A program made the translations under genes and the position numbers. 64,000 bases of DNA from Rhodobacterales bacterium (GTDB taxonomy: Bacteria; Pseudomonadota; Alphaproteobacteria; Rhodobacterales; Rhodobacteraceae). Of the stretch, positions 54,063 to 64,000 are shown piece by piece; positions within the stretch are counted from its first letter, which is position 1; each line of letters begins with the position of its first letter. Below the pieces are notes generated by a model. It did no database searches. It had not been told where the DNA came from and saw only the letters and a program-made list of their open reading frames with translations. The stretch is from the NCBI GenBank assembly GCA_021155205.1, contig JAJNPS010000018.1, forward strand, positions 231,126-295,125, read 5' to 3'.

Positions 54063-54219
54063 GGCGTTTCTCCGAAGTCACCGCGATATCGGGCCTCGAT
54101 ATACGCGCGACCTTCGCCAATGCAAAGGCCGAAAGGCAGCGCGCAGACGCCGAATATGGCTTGCAGAGGCACGAAAAAACTGGTTCCGTCGCCCGTAACC
54201 GACACGATCAGGTCGCTAG

Positions 54220-55239
54220 ATGTCCATTCCCGCCACCCGAGCAGCCCAGTCGCCCCGCGCGGCCACGCCACGGCGTTTCGTGTTCCTGTTGCTCGACAAG
54301 TTCACGATGATCAACTTTGCAGGCGCGATCGAACCGCTGCGGCTGACCAACCACGCCCTGGGCCACGAGGTCTATTCGTGGCTGCTGGCAGGCGAAGGTG
54401 GGGTGGAGAAGACCTGTTCCAACGGGGCGACGTTCCGGCTGGATATCGGACTGGACGAGGTGGAGCGGGACGACACGATCCTGGTCTGCGGCGGTATCGA
54501 CATCCACAAGACGACGACGCGCGGCGTGATCGGCTGGCTGCGCCGCGAGGCGCGCCGCGGGGTCAATATCGGGGGCCTTTGCACCGGGTCCTATGCCCTG
54601 GCCAAGGCCGGGCTTCTGGACGGGAAAAAGGCGACCATCCACTGGGAGAACCAGGACGGGTTCCTTGAGGAATTCGAGGATGTGAAGCTGTCGAAGTCGG
54701 TTTTCGTGATGGACGGCAACCGCTGGTCGACGGCCGGGGGCATCAGCTCCATCGACCTGATGCTGAAGATCATTGCCGCCGACAACGGCGAGGATGTCGC
54801 CAATACCGTGGCCGACCTGATGATCTATTCCACCATCCGCACCGACCAGGACACACAGCGGCTGTCGATCCCGACCCGCATCGGCGTGCGCCACCCCAAG
54901 CTGTCCCAGGTCATCCAGATGATGGAGGGGGCCATCGAGGACCCGATGTCGCCCGCCGACCTGGCCGAGGATGTCGGCATGTCGACCCGGCAACTGGAGC
55001 GCCTGTTCCGCCGCTATCTCAACCGCAGCCCCAAGCGGTACTACATGGAACTGCGCCTGCAAAAGGCGCGCAATCTGCTGATGCAGACGGATATGAGCGT
55101 GATCAACGTGGCACTGGCCTGCGGGTTTGCGTCACCGTCGCATTTCTCAAAATGTTATCGTTCGCATTACAACACGACCCCCTATCGCGAGCGGGGATCG
55201 CAAGGCATGGCGACGCCCACGATCCGCCTGTCGATCTGA
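54220..55239 (+). CDS. GlxA family transcriptional regulator (DJ-1/PfpI plus AraC domains)
   Basis: This 339-residue regulator has an N-terminal DJ-1/PfpI-like domain (about residues 20-195, with the elbow GGLCTGSYALAKAGLL). A C-terminal AraC helix-turn-helix pair follows: DLAEDVGMSTRQLERLFRRY and VALACGFASPSHFSKCYRSH. Relatives such as GbdR, CdhR and ArgR in pseudomonads respond to glycine betaine, carnitine or arginine. The target here is unknown; neighbours are aroF and purB, which give no clue. Confidence 0.93.
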   Translation: MSIPATRAAQSPRAATPRRFVFLLLDKFTMINFAGAIEPLRLTNHALGHEVYSWLLAGEGGVEKTCSNGATFRLDIGLDEVERDDTILVCGGIDIHKTTTRGVIGWLRREARRGVNIGGLCTGSYALAKAGLLDGKKATIHWENQDGFLEEFEDVKLSKSVFVMDGNRWSTAGGISSIDLMLKIIAADNGEDVANTVADLMIYSTIRTDQDTQRLSIPTRIGVRHPKLSQVIQMMEGAIEDPMSPADLAEDVGMSTRQLERLFRRYLNRSPKRYYMELRLQKARNLLMQTDMSVINVALACGFASPSHFSKCYRSHYNTTPYRERGSQGMATPTIRLSI

Positions 55240-55320
55240 TCCGGCCCTCGGCCGAGGCTTGCACCCGGTTGTGGTGCGGTCTAAGCGGACGCTGCCTGTC
55301 CCGCCAGCCAGAGGTCCCCG

Positions 55321-56637
55321 ATGATGATGCGTTATTCCCGCCCCGAGATGGTCGCCATCTGGTCGTCCGAGACCAAGTTCCGCATCTGGTTCGAGATCGA
55401 GGCACATGCCTGCGACGCACAGGCCGCCCTGGGCGTGATCCCGCTGGAAAATGCTGCCGCAGTATGGCGCGCCAAGGACACGCCTTTCGACATCGCGCGC
55501 ATCGACGCGATCGAGGCTGTGACAAAGCACGACGTCATCGCCTTCCTGACCCATCTGGCCGAAATCATCGGCGCGGATGCGGCGCGGTTCGTGCATCAGG
55601 GGATGACCAGTTCCGATGTGCTGGACACCACGCTGAACGTCCAGCTGGTGCGGGCGACGGACCTGTTGCTGGTTGGCCTTGACCGGGTGTTGGCGGCGCT
55701 GAAGTCGCGCGCGCTGGAACACAAGGACACGGTGCGGATCGGGCGCAGCCATGGCATCCATGCGGAACCGACGACAATGGGTCTGACCTTTGCGCGGTTC
55801 CACGCCGAAATGGCGCGAAATCGCGCCCGGCTGGTCGCGGCACGGGCCGAGGTGGCGACGGGGGCCATTTCGGGTGCAGTCGGGACGTTTGCGAATATCG
55901 ATCCGGCGGTGGAGGAACACGTCTGCAAGATGCTGGGCCTGACGCCGGAGCCGATCAGCACGCAAGTCATCCCCCGCGACCGCCATGCGATGTACTTCGC
56001 GACATTGGGCGTAATCGCCAGCGGCATCGAGAACATCGCCACCGAAATCCGCCATATGCAGCGCACCGAGGTGCTGGAGGCCGAAGAATTCTTCTCGCCC
56101 GGCCAAAAGGGCTCCAGCGCCATGCCGCACAAGCGCAACCCGGTCCTGACCGAGAATCTGACCGGCCTCGCGCGGCTGGTGCGGATGTCGGTGATCCCCG
56201 CGCTGGAGAACGTGGCGCTGTGGCACGAACGCGACATTTCGCACAGTTCGGTGGAACGCGCGATTGCCCCCGACACCACGATCACGCTGGATTTTGCGCT
56301 GCACCGGCTGGCAGGCGTCGTCGAAAAGCTGGTGATCTACCCCGACAACATGCTGGCCAACATGAACAAGTTCCGCGGCCTTGTGATGAGCCAGCGCGTG
56401 CTTCTGGCGCTTACCCAGGCAGGCGTCAGCCGCGAGGAGGCCTACCGACTGGTGCAGCGCAACGCGATGAAGGTCTGGGAAAAGGGGGCGGATTTCCAGA
56501 CCGAACTCCTGGCCGATCCAGACGTCACCGCCGCCCTTTCCCCGGCCGAGATTGCCGAAAATTTCGACCTTGGCTATCATATCCGGCATGTCGACACGAT
56601 CTTTCGGCGGGTCTTCGGGACAATGCCCGAACATTAG
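55321..56637 (+). CDS. purB: adenylosuccinate lyase
   Basis: This 438-residue enzyme of the fumarase/aspartase superfamily acts twice in purine synthesis, releasing fumarate from SAICAR and adenylosuccinate. The superfamily signature GQKGSSAMPHKRNP, TSSDVLDTTLNVQL and GRSHGIHAEPTTMG are present. The start is one of three ATGs in a row at 55321. The secreted-protein pair follows. Confidence 0.97.
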   Translation: MMMRYSRPEMVAIWSSETKFRIWFEIEAHACDAQAALGVIPLENAAAVWRAKDTPFDIARIDAIEAVTKHDVIAFLTHLAEIIGADAARFVHQGMTSSDVLDTTLNVQLVRATDLLLVGLDRVLAALKSRALEHKDTVRIGRSHGIHAEPTTMGLTFARFHAEMARNRARLVAARAEVATGAISGAVGTFANIDPAVEEHVCKMLGLTPEPISTQVIPRDRHAMYFATLGVIASGIENIATEIRHMQRTEVLEAEEFFSPGQKGSSAMPHKRNPVLTENLTGLARLVRMSVIPALENVALWHERDISHSSVERAIAPDTTITLDFALHRLAGVVEKLVIYPDNMLANMNKFRGLVMSQRVLLALTQAGVSREEAYRLVQRNAMKVWEKGADFQTELLADPDVTAALSPAEIAENFDLGYHIRHVDTIFRRVFGTMPEH

Positions 56638-56751
56638 GCGGGGCCTGCCACTCACAGGACCCTGAGGTCGGCGACAGGCGGGTGCGGAATTTTCGTGCCT
56701 TGACGGCGTTATTCCCGTGCCAGCTTGCCCGTCAAGAAAAGGAATACGCCC

Positions 56752-57288
56752 ATGCGACTGCATACTGCGCTGCTTTTTTCTTGCCTGATGCCTTTTGCCG
56801 CCCTTGCAGCCGGCAGCGATGACACCGAACCGCCCAAGCCGACCGAGACCACGACCGTCTGCGAGAAAGGTCTGATCTGGGACGACAGGACCGAAAAATG
56901 CGTGGAACCCGTGAGGGAAGGCCTGAACGACGACCAGCGGTTCAGGGCCGTGCGCGAACTGGCCTATGCGGGGCGTCCCGACGACGCGCTGATCGTGCTG
57001 GCGACGATGACTGAAGGCGACACCGACCGCGTGCTGACCTATCGCGGCTTTGCCCTGCGCAAGTCGGGCGACATCGAAGGCGGGATTGCTGCCTACGAGG
57101 CCGCTCTGGCACAGAACCCCGACAACATCCTGGCCCACAGCTATTTCGGACAGCTTCTGGTCGAACTGGACGAACTGGCCCTGGCCCGCGGCCATCTTGA
57201 GGCGATCCGCAAGGCCGGTGGCCAAGGCACCTGGGCCGAGGCCTCGCTGGAGCGCGCGATTGCCACGGGTGTCACCTACAGTTTCTGA
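56752..57288 (+). CDS. secreted TPR-containing protein
   Basis: This 178-residue protein has a signal peptide (MRLHTALLFSCLMPFAALAA). A short segment CEKGLIWDDRTEKCVEP (residues ~38-54) follows, with paired cysteines. Next are two to three TPR-like repeats (about 60-165, e.g. LTYRGFALRKSGDIEGGIAA and ILAHSYFGQLLVELDELALA). It should be periplasmic. AAAAGGA eight bases before the ATG at 56752 sets the start. The Cys motif recurs in the next small gene. Function unknown. Confidence 0.88.
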   Translation: MRLHTALLFSCLMPFAALAAGSDDTEPPKPTETTTVCEKGLIWDDRTEKCVEPVREGLNDDQRFRAVRELAYAGRPDDALIVLATMTEGDTDRVLTYRGFALRKSGDIEGGIAAYEAALAQNPDNILAHSYFGQLLVELDELALARGHLEAIRKAGGQGTWAEASLERAIATGVTYSF

Positions 57289-57332
57289 CGCCACCGGATG
57301 ATACGGCCCCGAACCCTGATGGAGGACGACAG

Positions 57333-57503
57333 ATGAAGATCAAGATGATACTCGCCGCTTGCGCGGTGGCACTGGCCCCTACTTGGGTTTTGGCGCAGGG
57401 CTGTTCAGAAAGGATGGACACCACCACCAGCGCCGCCAGCTGCGCCGAAGGGTTCGTCTGGGATTCCGCCGCCAGCACCTGCGTCGAACAGGGGACCAGC
57501 TGA
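57333..57503 (+). CDS. small secreted cysteine protein
   Basis: This 56-residue protein has a signal peptide (MKIKMILAACAVALAPTWVLA) and a mature part of about 35 residues containing CAEGFVWDSAASTCVEQ. That is the same C-x-x-G-x-x-W-D-x5-C-V-E pattern as in the TPR protein just upstream. GGAGG lies seven bases before the ATG. Similar peptides sit downstream of purB in other Rhodobacterales as I recall, and are sometimes mis-named after purB. Function unknown. Confidence 0.78.
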   Translation: MKIKMILAACAVALAPTWVLAQGCSERMDTTTSAASCAEGFVWDSAASTCVEQGTS

Positions 57504-57571
57504 TCTTCAGCCGTCCTTAACCCGGCCTCGTCCATCCTGCGACCGATCATGGTCATGAGGTGGAGGTCGGG

Positions 57572-58654
57572 ATGTCTGGCGAACAGGTGGCACTGGCACG
57601 GATCACGCCGGTACAAAAACTGGTGGACGTGGCGCGCGCGCCCGACCAGCGCGCGCGACAGCTTCTGCCCCGCGAAAAGGCTGCCATCATCGTCCGGCTG
57701 CTGCTGGCCGAGGGTGGGGCCATGCCGATCGCCTCCCTGCCCGAACACATGCAATCGGCGCTGGCCGAACAGATGGGCCAGATGCGGCTGGTCGACCGAA
57801 GCACGCTGGCGCTGGTTGTCGGCGAATTTCTGGACGAGCTGGATCAGGTCGGCCTGTCCTTTCCAGGCGGCATCGAAGGCGCCCTGACGATGATGGACGG
57901 TCATATCTCGGCCTCGGCGGCCAACCGGCTGCGGCGGCTTGCGGGCGCGTCGGCCAAGGCTGACCCGTGGGACCGGCTGACGGCCCTGTCCACCGACCGC
58001 CTGCTGCCCATCATCGAGGAGGAAAGCGTTGAGATTGCCGCCGTCGCCCTGTCCAAGCTGCCGGTGCCAAAGGCGGCGGAGCTTTTGGGAAAACTGCCCG
58101 GCGAACGGGCGCGCCGGGTCGCCTATGCGGTGTCGATGACCGGCAATGTCGACCCCGAAACCGTGCGCCGCATCGGACTGTCGCTGGTGGCACAACTGGA
58201 AACCGTCCCCGTCCGCGCCTTTGAGTCCGAGCCGGAGGACCGGGTCGGCGCGATCCTGAACGTGTCGCCCTCGCAAACGCGCGAGGACGTGCTGCGGGGC
58301 CTGGAGGTCGAGGATGCCGTCTTTGCCGAACGGGTGCGCAGGGCGATCTTCACCTTTGTCCACATTCCGCAGCGCATCCTGCCTCGCGACGTGCCAAAGG
58401 TCGTGCGGCTGGTCGATCCGCCGGTGCTGGTCACGGCCCTTGCGGCGGCGGCGACGCAGGATCGCGAGGGTGTCGCGGCGGAGTTCCTGCTGGAGAACAT
58501 GTCGCAACGCATGTCGCAAGGCCTGCGCGAGGACGTGGCTGCGCGCGGCAAGGTCAAGGACAAGGACGGCGAAGAGGCGATGGCCGCCGTCATCACCGCC
58601 ATTCGCCAGCTTGAGGCGGCCGGAGAGGTGTTCCTGATCCGCGACGAGGACTGA
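57572..58654 (+). CDS. FliG-like protein (flagellar motor switch C-terminal domain)
   Basis: This 360-residue protein looks like FliG. An N-terminal KAAIIVRLLLAEGG segment and armadillo-like middle are followed by a C-terminal domain: ILPRDVPKVVRLVDPPVLVT, then MSQRMSQGLREDVAARGKVK and AITAIRQLEAAGEVF-like text, read here as AVITAIRQLEAAGEVF. The charged helix that contacts the stator in FliG is present in outline. No other flagellar gene is in the window. GGAGG (57562-57566) precedes the ATG at 57572. Confidence 0.8.
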   Translation: MSGEQVALARITPVQKLVDVARAPDQRARQLLPREKAAIIVRLLLAEGGAMPIASLPEHMQSALAEQMGQMRLVDRSTLALVVGEFLDELDQVGLSFPGGIEGALTMMDGHISASAANRLRRLAGASAKADPWDRLTALSTDRLLPIIEEESVEIAAVALSKLPVPKAAELLGKLPGERARRVAYAVSMTGNVDPETVRRIGLSLVAQLETVPVRAFESEPEDRVGAILNVSPSQTREDVLRGLEVEDAVFAERVRRAIFTFVHIPQRILPRDVPKVVRLVDPPVLVTALAAAATQDREGVAAEFLLENMSQRMSQGLREDVAARGKVKDKDGEEAMAAVITAIRQLEAAGEVFLIRDED

Positions 58655-58782
58655 TCGCGCGCTGCGCCCCCGGATGGCGGCAAGGCGGACCCCACCCCAT
58701 GACCTTGCCGGGCCTGCCGCCCGCGCTTGTGCAGGCGTGGGCGGGTCTCTATGTCTGGCGGCGCGACGACAAGGCGGGCAGG

Positions 58783-59670
58783 ATGCCGGAACATGATATG
58801 CGACCCTGGCGACACTGGCTGCAGGACAGGTTGCTGCGCGGCCTGATCTGGGTCCTGATGCGCCTGCCCTATGCCGTCCGGGTGCCCTTGTGCGGGTGGG
58901 CTGTGGCCCATCTGGTCGCCCCGGTTGCCGGGTATGGCCGCCGGGTCCGCGAAAACCTTGCGCTGGTACTGCCGGGCCTGCCCGTGTCCGAGGTGCGGCG
59001 TCTGGTCCGCGCGGTGCCCGACAATGTCGGGCGCACCATCATCGAGATTTACTCCGGACCGGAATTCATTGCCCGCGTCGCCGCCACGCCGCTCCGGGGC
59101 GACGGGCTGGCGGCCCTCGATGCCGCCCATGCGGCCAGACGGCCGGTGATCCTTGTGACCGGGCATTTCGGCAATTACGACGCCAGCCGTGCCGCGCTGA
59201 TCGCGCGGGGGTTCCGCGTCGGCGCGCTTTACCGGCCCATGGCCAATGACTATTTCAACGCGCACTATGTCGATGCCATCTCGCGTATCGGAACACCCAT
59301 GTTCCCGCGCGGGCGGCAAGGCCTGTCGGGGATGGTGCGGTTCCTGAAATCGGGCGGCATGCTGGGCCTGGTCATCGACCAGCACATGCGCCATGGCGAG
59401 CCGCTGATGTTTTTTGGCAAAGAGGCGCGCACCGCGCTGTCCGCCGCCGAACTGGCTCTGAAATACAATGCCCTGCTGGTGCCGACCTATGCGATCCGGC
59501 GCGCCGACGGGCTGACCTTCGACATTGTGGTCGAGGCTCCGATCCCGCACGGCACACCCGAGGCGATGACCCAGGCGCTGAACGACAGTCTTGAAGTGCT
59601 GGCCCGCGCGCATCCGGACCAGTGGTTCTGGATTCACCGGCGCTGGGGCGATCCTGCCCGCGTCAGTTGA
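58783..59670 (+). CDS. lysophospholipid / lipid A acyltransferase (LpxL/HtrB family)
   Basis: This 295-residue protein belongs to the LpxL/HtrB acyltransferase family, adding secondary acyl chains to lipid A or acting on other lipids. The catalytic HX4D motif is in LVTGHFGNYDASRAALIARG, and LVIDQHMRHGEPLMFFGKEA is also family-like. One N-terminal membrane segment is present. The start is uncertain: 58783 (MPEHDMRPWRHWLQD) gives a family-like N-terminus, while an ATG at 58699 would add 28 residues. It overlaps the convergent DUF1223 gene by eight bases. Confidence 0.9.
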   Translation: MPEHDMRPWRHWLQDRLLRGLIWVLMRLPYAVRVPLCGWAVAHLVAPVAGYGRRVRENLALVLPGLPVSEVRRLVRAVPDNVGRTIIEIYSGPEFIARVAATPLRGDGLAALDAAHAARRPVILVTGHFGNYDASRAALIARGFRVGALYRPMANDYFNAHYVDAISRIGTPMFPRGRQGLSGMVRFLKSGGMLGLVIDQHMRHGEPLMFFGKEARTALSAAELALKYNALLVPTYAIRRADGLTFDIVVEAPIPHGTPEAMTQALNDSLEVLARAHPDQWFWIHRRWGDPARVS

Positions 59671-60376
59671 CGCGCGCAGCGGCCAGAATCTCGGCCGGTC
59701 CGTCGGCCTGCAGGATCACCACGCCGGGATTGCCTGCGGGATAGGGTGCCTCCAGTTCCAAGGGGGCGGCCCCGTCCCAGTCGCCGACGACGCTCCATGA
59801 GGTGACGATATTGCGATAGGTCACGGTGCGGCCGGCATTTTCTCCACGGGTGATTTCGACAGCCTCTTCAGGCAGATAGCGCACGACCTGCACCTTGATT
59901 GCCTTGCCAAGGGACGGCACCGGCGCGGCTCGGATCATCAGGCGGTCGCCCTGTCGCGTCACGCTGACCGTGACCTGCGGCGTCACCTTCATGTGCTTCA
60001 TTATCAGCGACGCGATCTCGGTCGGCGCGGTGCCCTCGACACGGTCAAGGCCGCCCACGATCATCTGCGGCGTGTAGATCATCCGGCTGCCTGCGGCGCG
60101 GGCATAGGCCTTTTGGCGGGCAGTGTAGGCGGGGTCGGCAAAGCTGTCCGCCCAGCCGATATAGTCCCAATAGTCAACATGCAGCGCCAGGGGCATGATC
60201 GTCGGGTCGCGCGCCAGCTTGGCAAAGAATTCATCCGCCGGCGGGCAGGCGGAACAGCCCTGCGACGTGAACAGTTCCACCACCAATATGGGCGTGCCGG
60301 ACTGCGCCGTCACCGGCAGCGCGAAAAACATCGCCATCCAGAGCCCGCATGCGGCGCTGACCATCCGTCTTGTCAT
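59663..60376 (-). CDS. DUF1223 domain protein (thioredoxin-like, secreted)
   Basis: This 237-residue protein has a signal peptide (cut near VTAQ) and then VVELFTSQGCSACPPADEFF, a thioredoxin-like start with a CxxC pair, followed by LALHVDYWDYIGWADSFADP. That is the DUF1223 family, of unknown function and likely periplasmic. The start at 60376 (MTRRMVSAACG) gives a clean signal peptide. Confidence 0.92.
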   Translation of the reverse strand: MTRRMVSAACGLWMAMFFALPVTAQSGTPILVVELFTSQGCSACPPADEFFAKLARDPTIMPLALHVDYWDYIGWADSFADPAYTARQKAYARAAGSRMIYTPQMIVGGLDRVEGTAPTEIASLIMKHMKVTPQVTVSVTRQGDRLMIRAAPVPSLGKAIKVQVVRYLPEEAVEITRGENAGRTVTYRNIVTSWSVVGDWDGAAPLELEAPYPAGNPGVVILQADGPAEILAAARVN

Positions 60377-60488
60377 CTGCTTTGCTTCCCCGAAGTCTGG
60401 CATTCGTCTTACGAAATGCTAACCTTCGTTGCCAATCAATGTTTAGCGAGGCACAGACAGGAAACCTGCACGGTTTTGTGCGATACTC

Positions 60489-60526
60489 TGCCAAATCGGT
60501 CTGGCACGGGGTCATGTGATTTGGCA
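60489..60526. promoter_or_regulatory. 9-base inverted repeat upstream of acnA
   Basis: TGCCAAATC (60489-60497) and GATTTGGCA (60518-60526) are perfect inverted arms separated by 20 bases. The right arm contains TTGGCA, a possible -35 hexamer, followed by the AT-rich CATACATTAAATG. It lies about 90-130 bases upstream of the acnA ATG in the divergent gap with the DUF1223 gene. Confidence 0.45.
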
Positions 60527-60617
60527 TACTACTGCATACATTAAATGCACGCCGATCAGGGGCACCGCGCAAGCATCGTCAACCACGCCATGTCTTCATC
60601 AACCCAGGAAGCAGGAA

Positions 60618-63362
<2,745 letters not shown>

Positions 63363-63400
63363 TCGTTTCGAAACCGCGAACGGATTGTTTCTGACGCAAG

Positions 63401-63424
63401 GGCCCGGGGAAACCCGGGCCTTTT
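63401..63424 (+). terminator. rho-independent terminator of acnA
   Basis: GGCCCGGG (63401-63408) and CCCGGGCC (63413-63420) form a perfect stem with a GAAA tetraloop, followed by TTTT (63421-63424). The stem can extend by pairs between the preceding AAG and the T-run. It begins 39 bases after the acnA stop. Confidence 0.9.
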
Positions 63425-63480
63425 GCGGTGGTTAACGATGTTGGCGGAGGATCAGGGCACCCCATCCGAAAGGTTCGCCG

Positions 63481-63600
63481 ATGTATGCTGCTTACGCCCT
63501 GCCCACCCGTTTCCGCGCCCTGTCCCTGTCGCGCATCCCCCTGCCCATGGGCGAGGTGATGGTGCTGATGGTGGTCGTGATGATCGTGTTGGCGGGATAA
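63481..63600 (+). CDS. small membrane peptide (hypothetical, 39 residues)
   Basis: A short frame begins MYAAYALPTRFRALSLSR and continues through IPLPMGEVMVLMVVVMIVLAG. It gives a basic N-terminus and one hydrophobic C-terminal helix of about 15 residues. GAAAGG (63468-63473) lies seven bases before the ATG, and a further GGAGG is at 63446-63450. It lies beyond the acnA terminator, so it would need its own promoter. No family recognised. Confidence 0.5.
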   Translation: MYAAYALPTRFRALSLSRIPLPMGEVMVLMVVVMIVLAG

Positions 63601-63613
63601 GGACGGAATAGGT

Positions 63614-63711
63614 TTAAAGAACGACGCTCGGAAACACTGGCCTTGGTCGATTCAATTCTCGGCGGAATACTTCAAGCCGAACGATAGCTTGCGCTTTCTT
63701 GACGTATTCGA
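63614..63711 (-). pseudogene. possible gene remnant (C-terminal tail) truncated by an IS3-family element
   Basis: A minus-strand frame runs from the IS3 left end to a TAA stop at 63614 and reads EYVKKAQAIVRLEVFRRELN and then RPRPVFPSVVL. Its base composition is less GC-rich than the rest of the window. It could be the tail of a gene cut by the insertion, but no family is recognised and the frame is short. Confidence 0.25.
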
Positions 63712-63859
63712 TGACGTTGCCCCCTGGATTTAATCCAGTTTGAGATAGGCTCTGGCCCAACCGAAAGGACCAGAGATGAAGCAATCCCGATTCACCGAAG
63801 AGCAGATCATCGGCATTCTGAAGGAGCACGAGACCGGCGTTTCCGTTGCCGACCTGTGC
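63712..63859 (+). mobile_element. IS3-family insertion sequence, left-end fragment
   Basis: The stretch starting TGACGTTGCCCCCTGGATT is typical of the terminal region of IS3-family elements whose OrfA begins MKQSRFTEEQIIGIL. About 64 bases later the orfA start occurs. The element is cut at 63860 by a second insertion sequence; its remainder, if any, is beyond the window. Confidence 0.7.
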
Positions 63860-63883
63860 GGCTTTGTTGCGCAAATCGTTTGA
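63776..63883 (+). pseudogene. IS3-family transposase OrfA, truncated by insertion
   Basis: The first 28 codons, MKQSRFTEEQIIGILKEHET then GVSVADLC, match the N-terminal helix-turn-helix start of IS3-family OrfA. From codon 29 the reading frame enters the terminal repeat of another element and stops at a TGA after eight foreign codons. The family's OrfA is normally about 90 residues. A ribosome binding site, AAAGGA, lies upstream. Confidence 0.8.
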
Positions 63884-64000
63884 AGTCCGGAGTTTCCCTT
63901 ACGCTGGACGGACCTATCCTGCGCGCTGCGTGAGAGGTGTTCCGAGGGCGGTGAAGCGGTTCAGGATCGCGGCCCTGATCTGAAGCTCGGCGACCTGGCG
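63860..64000 (-). mobile_element. IS5-family (IS903-like) insertion sequence, one end
   Basis: The 18 bases GGCTTTGTTGCGCAAATC at 63860-63877 match the terminal inverted repeat of IS903, as I remember it, at 15 of 18 positions. The element is inserted in the IS3 orfA and continues past the right edge. Its transposase gene points toward this end. Confidence 0.7.
63914..64000 (-). CDS. IS5-family transposase, C-terminal end (partial)
   Basis: Twenty-eight codons plus a TAG stop are present, reading RQVAELQIRAAILNRF then TALGTPLTQRAG. The ending LNRFTALGTPLTQRAG parallels the C-terminus of IS903-group transposases (LNKLTGLGMPETVR-like). The gene enters from beyond the right edge and ends 37 bases before the inner border of the terminal repeat, as expected. 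Confidence 0.65.
   Translation of the reverse strand, partial: RQVAELQIRAAILNRFTALGTPLTQRAG

Noticed and set aside
54220..55239. The GlxA-type regulator as controller of the MttB-like gene
   Set aside because: Relatives do regulate betaine use, but the two genes are 44 kb apart and no shared site was seen.
55147..57294. A 715-codon minus-strand open frame across purB and the TPR gene
   Set aside because: Shadow of purB and its neighbour; histidine- and arginine-rich text without motifs.

Overview
The window looks like a 64 kb piece of chromosome from a GC-rich alphaproteobacterium, most likely order Rhodobacterales (Rhodobacteraceae/Paracoccaceae). The reasons are the high GC coding pattern, an AcuI-type acryloyl-CoA reductase tail, a class II DAHP synthase, the lptF-lptG-lptD-surA-pdxA-rsmA run, the prfA-prmC-DUF4167 run, a zwf-pgl-pgi operon and a purB-linked pair of small secreted proteins. 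This placement is inference from gene content; no database search was possible. I saw no tRNA, rRNA, CRISPR array, prophage or plasmid functions.

Layout. 1-1.9 kb: tail of acuI, a sulfotransferase and a RidA-like protein. 1.9-5.7 kb: zwf-pgl-pgi (minus strand), the entry to the Entner-Doudoroff and pentose phosphate routes, with a LacI-like palindrome upstream. 5.8-9.0 kb: an HNH nuclease, a lytic transglycosylase lipoprotein and a coupled diacylglycerol-kinase-like/metallophosphoesterase pair. 9.0-10.6 kb: an orphan MttB-family methyltransferase. 10.7-21.9 kb: a complete glycogen operon, glgP-glgB-glgC-glgA-glgX-pgm (minus strand), with coupled stop/start codons at its distal end. 22-30 kb: dipeptidase, TfoX-C protein, ndk, ABC-F ATPase, marC, a retropepsin-like protease, holC and pepA. 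30-37.8 kb: lptF-lptG-lptD-surA-pdxA-rsmA, which builds the LPS export route to the outer membrane plus PLP synthesis and rRNA dimethylation. 37.8-44.3 kb (minus strand): nucleoside hydrolase, agmatinase, DUF1499, a GT-A-like protein, prfA, prmC and DUF4167. 44.4-49.6 kb: NTF2-like protein, iron-binding ABC protein, mazG, M20 amidohydrolase, a PhoR-like kinase and a hypothetical protein. 49.6-54 kb: yicC-gmk-gamma-carbonic anhydrase, a PAS protein and DAHP synthase. 54-60.4 kb: GlxA-type regulator, purB, the secreted pair, an orphan FliG-like protein, a lipid A-type acyltransferase and DUF1223. 60.6-63.6 kb: acnA and a 39-residue membrane peptide. 63.7-64 kb: an IS3-family element broken by an IS5-family element whose transposase runs off the end.

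Most of the window is conserved core metabolism and envelope biogenesis. No clearly new multi-gene system stands out. The most unusual signals are: (i) a twin-palindrome element at two convergent gene junctions, with a related hairpin inside the lptF-rsmA run; (ii) a second extragenic motif, AAATATCC(C)CGCCGG-like, seen three times; (iii) a shared Cys-Trp-Asp-Cys motif in two adjacent secreted proteins downstream of purB; (iv) an orphan FliG-like protein and an orphan MttB homologue; (v) several well-formed inverted repeats in promoter regions (zwf, glgP, lptF, acnA); (vi) nested insertion sequences at the right edge.

Start codons were re-chosen where a ribosome binding site, a stop/start overlap or the family's usual N-terminus argued against the longest frame.
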